Shown in pieces: positions 60,014-64,000 of a stretch of 64,000 bases of DNA. Below the pieces are notes generated by a model that had not been told where the DNA came from, did not search any database, and worked only from the letters and a program-made list of their open reading frames with translations. The stretch spans positions 30,226,169 through 30,290,168 of the forward strand of contig CM037862.1 in the NCBI GenBank assembly GCA_021292105.1, read 5' to 3'. Origin of the DNA: Anadara kagoshimensis (Eukaryota > Mollusca > Bivalvia > Arcoida > Arcidae). Position numbers and translations under genes: made by a program. The first letter of the stretch is position 1. Every line of letters begins with the position of its first letter.

Positions 60014-62531
60014 GCTGGCAGGTGATCCTAATTCACTGAATTCGCTTGTTCTTAAAGAGGAAGAAAACCACTTTAAGACATATCTTTCAAGACTTTTCAG
60101 GCGTATAAGGACTTATGTGTTAATGGATGAGAACTATATGTTAATGCTATATTTTTATGTCATGACTTTCAGATATTGCAGATTGTATATTTATGTTGGT
60201 AATGAAAAGTAAATAAAACATGTTTTAATCAAGAAATTAAAAATAATACTGTATTATTCTATAAAACATAATGAAAATTCCAAATAAAAGTTAAAAAGAT
60301 AATGTAATTAGAGTTACCATGAAGTAAATAAAAACATAATATAAACAACATCCTAATTATTCCTTAGGCAATATTTGACATGTGCCAAGTAAACCTCTGA
60401 ATTCTGAATTTTATCTGAAAATGATCAATCTTTATGATTATATAAAGTTGATTAAATATGAATTCAAACTGGGAAAGACTAATAAATGTCTTGCATATGT
60501 ACTAAAAGATTCAAATTGAAACAACAAGGGAGAAAACTGGGTATCCAGAAGTTATATATACATTGTATATAATATATTTGTTTTTGAATTGAAATCTTTT
60601 TTTGTAAAAAAAGGATCTGTCAGTTTTGAACTATTTAATCCTGAAAACTATAGCTGCCAAATAATACCAAAAGCTAAAATGATAAATGTAATGATCATGT
60701 TTGGATCGTTCTTGCAGACACAGCAGAGTCTATCATTACACTAAACTGCAACAAGGAAGCTAGAAAACATCAACATTCAGTTTTAACAGTAATTGAGAAA
60801 ATTATGATGGTTTTGAACTTTTGTAAAACTGCCTTGTTTTAGATACATGCAATACTGAAGCTCATATATACATGTAAAATTGTTTTATATGCCAGGATGT
60901 GAACATCTTTGGCATGCAGACTCTGTGACATTTTTTTGTGTTTTCTTTTACCAAACAATGTTATTCATTGTTTAAAATTGGATTATGGAAGCCAACAGAA
61001 TTTAAAAAGTAATTTTGATTGATAAACACCAGAAATTGATTTTAAATACACATACAAGGCTAAATTATGAGGTTTAACAAGAATGAAACAAGTGACTATA
61101 TATCTTTTTTCCTAATAAAATGAGACCATTCTGATCAATTACCTGCAAATTTTATTCACAGAACAATTTGGCTAGGAATCTTGCAAGGCTTTCTCCTAAC
61201 ACGATATCAGATTGCAGTGGATTTATAGCTGCCTTAAAATTAATCCTCCTTAACTTAGAGCTTCATTATCTGCTGTGTTATATGAGGTCATGTGACAGAT
61301 TGGTAAATCTACTGTCTTAAGCATCACAAGATTTGATTGGATACATTTGGATAGTTATAATAAGAATCACGTTACTTAACTCAAGATGTGTTTGTTACAG
61401 TAATTTATTTAAGTATTGCAGTGTGTGTGTGTGTGTGTGCGTGTGTGTGTGTGTGTGTGATACAGTAAAACTTGTATATAAAGAGTACCCATAAGATCTA
61501 AGAAATAAAGACTTTATGGAAAGTGAGTTAGTTAGGTGGTCTTAATATAGGTGTTTTTTGCTTGCAGTATAAAGCAGAGGAACTTAAAATCGTGGTCTTA
61601 ATGGGTAGGTGTTCTTTTATGTTACAGTAGGAGTGGTATGGAAGAAGCAGAGGGCTTTTAGTTATGCTGGTCCACAGACTGAGACCTGTACCTTATCAGT
61701 ACAACCTGTGTTATTTTGAAAATTCTTTGAAATTAGAATTTAGGACACTAATCCACTGTTTCTTTTCATAAGTGCTTTGCATACCGATATTTCTGTAGCT
61801 TCATCTTTAGCTGGTGATGTTGATATAAGTCACTAATTGTGAAGGACGCTGTGCCTTATTGAAGACTTCATCATGACTGACTGAATATACATCTCCAATC
61901 AAACCAAAGATGATAAAGGTTTTGATTTTTATTTTTATGACATTTCACAGAACCTTTCTTACATATTTCCTTCTATGTTGATGGTATAATGTGTTGATAC
62001 TGCCATTCCAGTAATTATGTTACAGTAGGAAAAAACAAGAAACATGTTTTTTCTCTGGGAATTGCTTTGAGGAAGTTATTTACTTAAAACAAAATGTCAT
62101 TATTTTATGTCTCTGGTATTGTCATTTGTATCAAAGAGCCTTTCCAGTTTAATACAATATGTCTGAAATTGTAAACATTATCAGTGCTTGAGGTTAAGCC
62201 ATACAGCTTAGAATCCTTTGAAATTTTGCCAAATAAACTAGTACAGTCAATGACATTTGAACAAAAATAGATTTGAATGCAAATTTATTTCAGCAAATCC
62301 AATTTTATCATTCATTTAAATTCATCTAAAATATTTCAAACTAGAAACTCTTCTTACAGTTTAAATCAAATTAAATAAACTCGAAACTAGTTAGTCAAAT
62401 TTCATTTCACTTTTCACAAAAAGAACAAATGTAGTTTTAAAGATAACTTGCCCATTAGTTTTAAAAATGGTCAATACAATTTGGACATAAACCATTAAAA
62501 TTTTTGGAATCCAAATTAAGTTCAAGAAATC

Positions 62532-62567
<36 letters not shown>

Positions 62568-64000
62568 TTTAAGACATCTTATATATTTTTAACTTCTTTT
62601 CAGGTCGTTACAAAATTAAATTAATTGTTAGAGATAGAAATCTCTCAATACATTGTTCAAATTTCATTGGATTTGAAATATTCAGGATTAAGAGCTGCAT
62701 TATAATGCTGGGGTGACTTGAAACAGTAACTATTACATTTTGTTTAAAAGCAATACTTTCAATTTTATTATGGAAGATGTTAATTAATTCTGGAATTGAA
62801 TCATTAACAGACAGTTGATGGCTTTTATAATTTATCACTTAATGTTTTAAAATAATTGACTTGTAATAATGTATAGAGTCAAACCTTTTAATTGAATAAC
62901 AGAGAATATTAACTTCAAATTTGGCTCCAACAAGCTGTACGCTACATTACAAAACTTGAAAGCAAATATGTAAAATATTGGATAAAAATTAAGAATGGTA
63001 ATTTATTTTAAATTATATGTCAAAAATCAATAATCCTGGTTTTAAAATAATAAAATTTTCAACCTCCCATGACAAAAGTGTTTTTTCCACATTGCATGTA
63101 AGCATGGAATTGTGTTTTGGATATTGACATGTTACAAATTTAGAGGTTTATAATGCAGTCGTCCAGGCTACATAGAAATATTTAATGTTAGGCAATAGTT
63201 GGTGTTTTTTCTGTTTTGAGCCAGTGAGCTGATAGCTAAATCTATGTTTCCATTCCTGGTAGCCAAAATCACCATTGGCTACTAATTTTTGAGGAATTCT
63301 TTCAAAAAGTAACCTATTTTAGCAAACTTGTGGAAAAATACTTTTAAAAAATTTTGGAAATTTGGCTACTAATTATTTTAAATTTGTGGAAACCTACAGT
63401 AGTAAATATATTTGGTCTTTTTAGATGAAAAATGCAGATAAAAAATATATAAATATGATTCAAATTCAGATTCAGATCTCATTCGTTTTTATCTAACGAC
63501 TCTTTCTCTATTAAATGTCGGATGGAAAATTTTTTACCAAAATCATTTTATTTTATTTAAATTTTGGATAGTTTTGTTTTCCATTTCATTTCATTGTTAA
63601 AACATTTAAAACAGATTATTTCTTGAATTATTTGTGTATTGTTATATTAAATTAAAGTCCTGTTATATTGGAATTACCAGTAAGAGTGGTTTCTTCTTTG
63701 CTGACTGGTAGATTTTTTAATTTCAGAATGACAGAAAATAACACAACCTTAAAGCTTGGCCTTAGCTTTCTAATGACTTTATTGTTGTTTGACGACTCTC
63801 ATTACCAAATCCATTCCACTTGTTATTTGAAGCTGGATTGTTTTCCATGTATCATTACTCCCAAATAGATTTGACGAATCTATATGGCAGCCCATCAGAA
63901 TAAAAGATTATGTATTAAGTCTTGTGGGACAGAGCAAGCATTCTATGACCAATATTCCATTTCTGGGAAACCGTTTAATCAATACACATTATCAATGTAA
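60014..64000. other. No recognised gene; microsatellites
   Basis: AT-rich. A (GT)n tract lies at 61421-61459, with one CG interruption, and a (TTA)n tract at 62534-62565. A segment near 61873-61965 resembles 49013-49090 (shared ATCTCCAATCAAACC-like and TTTCACAGAACCTTT-like words), perhaps two relics of one element. Open frames at 62608-62838 and 63668-63868 resemble no family. Confidence 0.5.

Overview
The window is AT-rich eukaryotic DNA with no convincing host gene; almost everything recognisable is repeat or mobile-element derived. A Tx1/L1-type LINE, a DIRS-type tyrosine-recombinase retroelement, tRNA-headed SINE-like pieces, a mariner relic and a hAT-like MITE, together with long TTTA microsatellites, fit a marine invertebrate, most plausibly a mollusc (an inference from element content; no taxonomic marker gene was seen).

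Bases 1-31321 are one giant inverted repeat: left arm 1-15600, spacer 15601-15714 with its own hairpin, right arm 15715-31321. By eye the arms are nearly identical (about 98-99% outside microsatellites; not computed). The outer end coincides with the window edge, so the left arm may continue upstream. Each arm carries, from outside in: unannotated AT-rich sequence; a copy of a hairpin-bearing interspersed repeat; a tRNA-like head; an array of two A units (about 750 bp) and two B units (about 1.1 kb) enclosed by terminal inverted motifs; a 4.6 kb LINE inserted into the second B unit with a 17-bp target duplication; a short cysteine-rich open frame; and a SINE-like piece. The LINE was already broken before the arms were made, because both arms share the same frameshifts. 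Many differences between the arms are single-base indels, so an assembly or fold-back-read artefact must be excluded before any biology is built on the palindrome.

From 31.3 to 45 kb lie a 3 x 46-bp tandem repeat, about 3.5 kb of featureless sequence, a 4.1 kb minisatellite (27/29-bp units, with internal higher-order duplication and a decayed fringe), a 54-bp direct repeat pair at its edge, and a hAT-like MITE. From 45 to 49 kb there are homopolymers, a perfect hairpin, and a dead mariner fragment.

Bases 49661-55074 are a DIRS-type element on the minus strand with textbook inverted terminal repeats and an internal complementary region that matches both outer ends. It looks whole and young. 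A gag-to-recombinase frame stays open along the whole element while RT/RNase H lies in another, overlapping frame. Bases 55521-60013 form a second, more diverged inverted-repeat structure (about 930-bp arms, about 2.6 kb interior) holding another copy of the hairpin repeat and another SINE-like piece. The remainder to 64000 shows only microsatellites.
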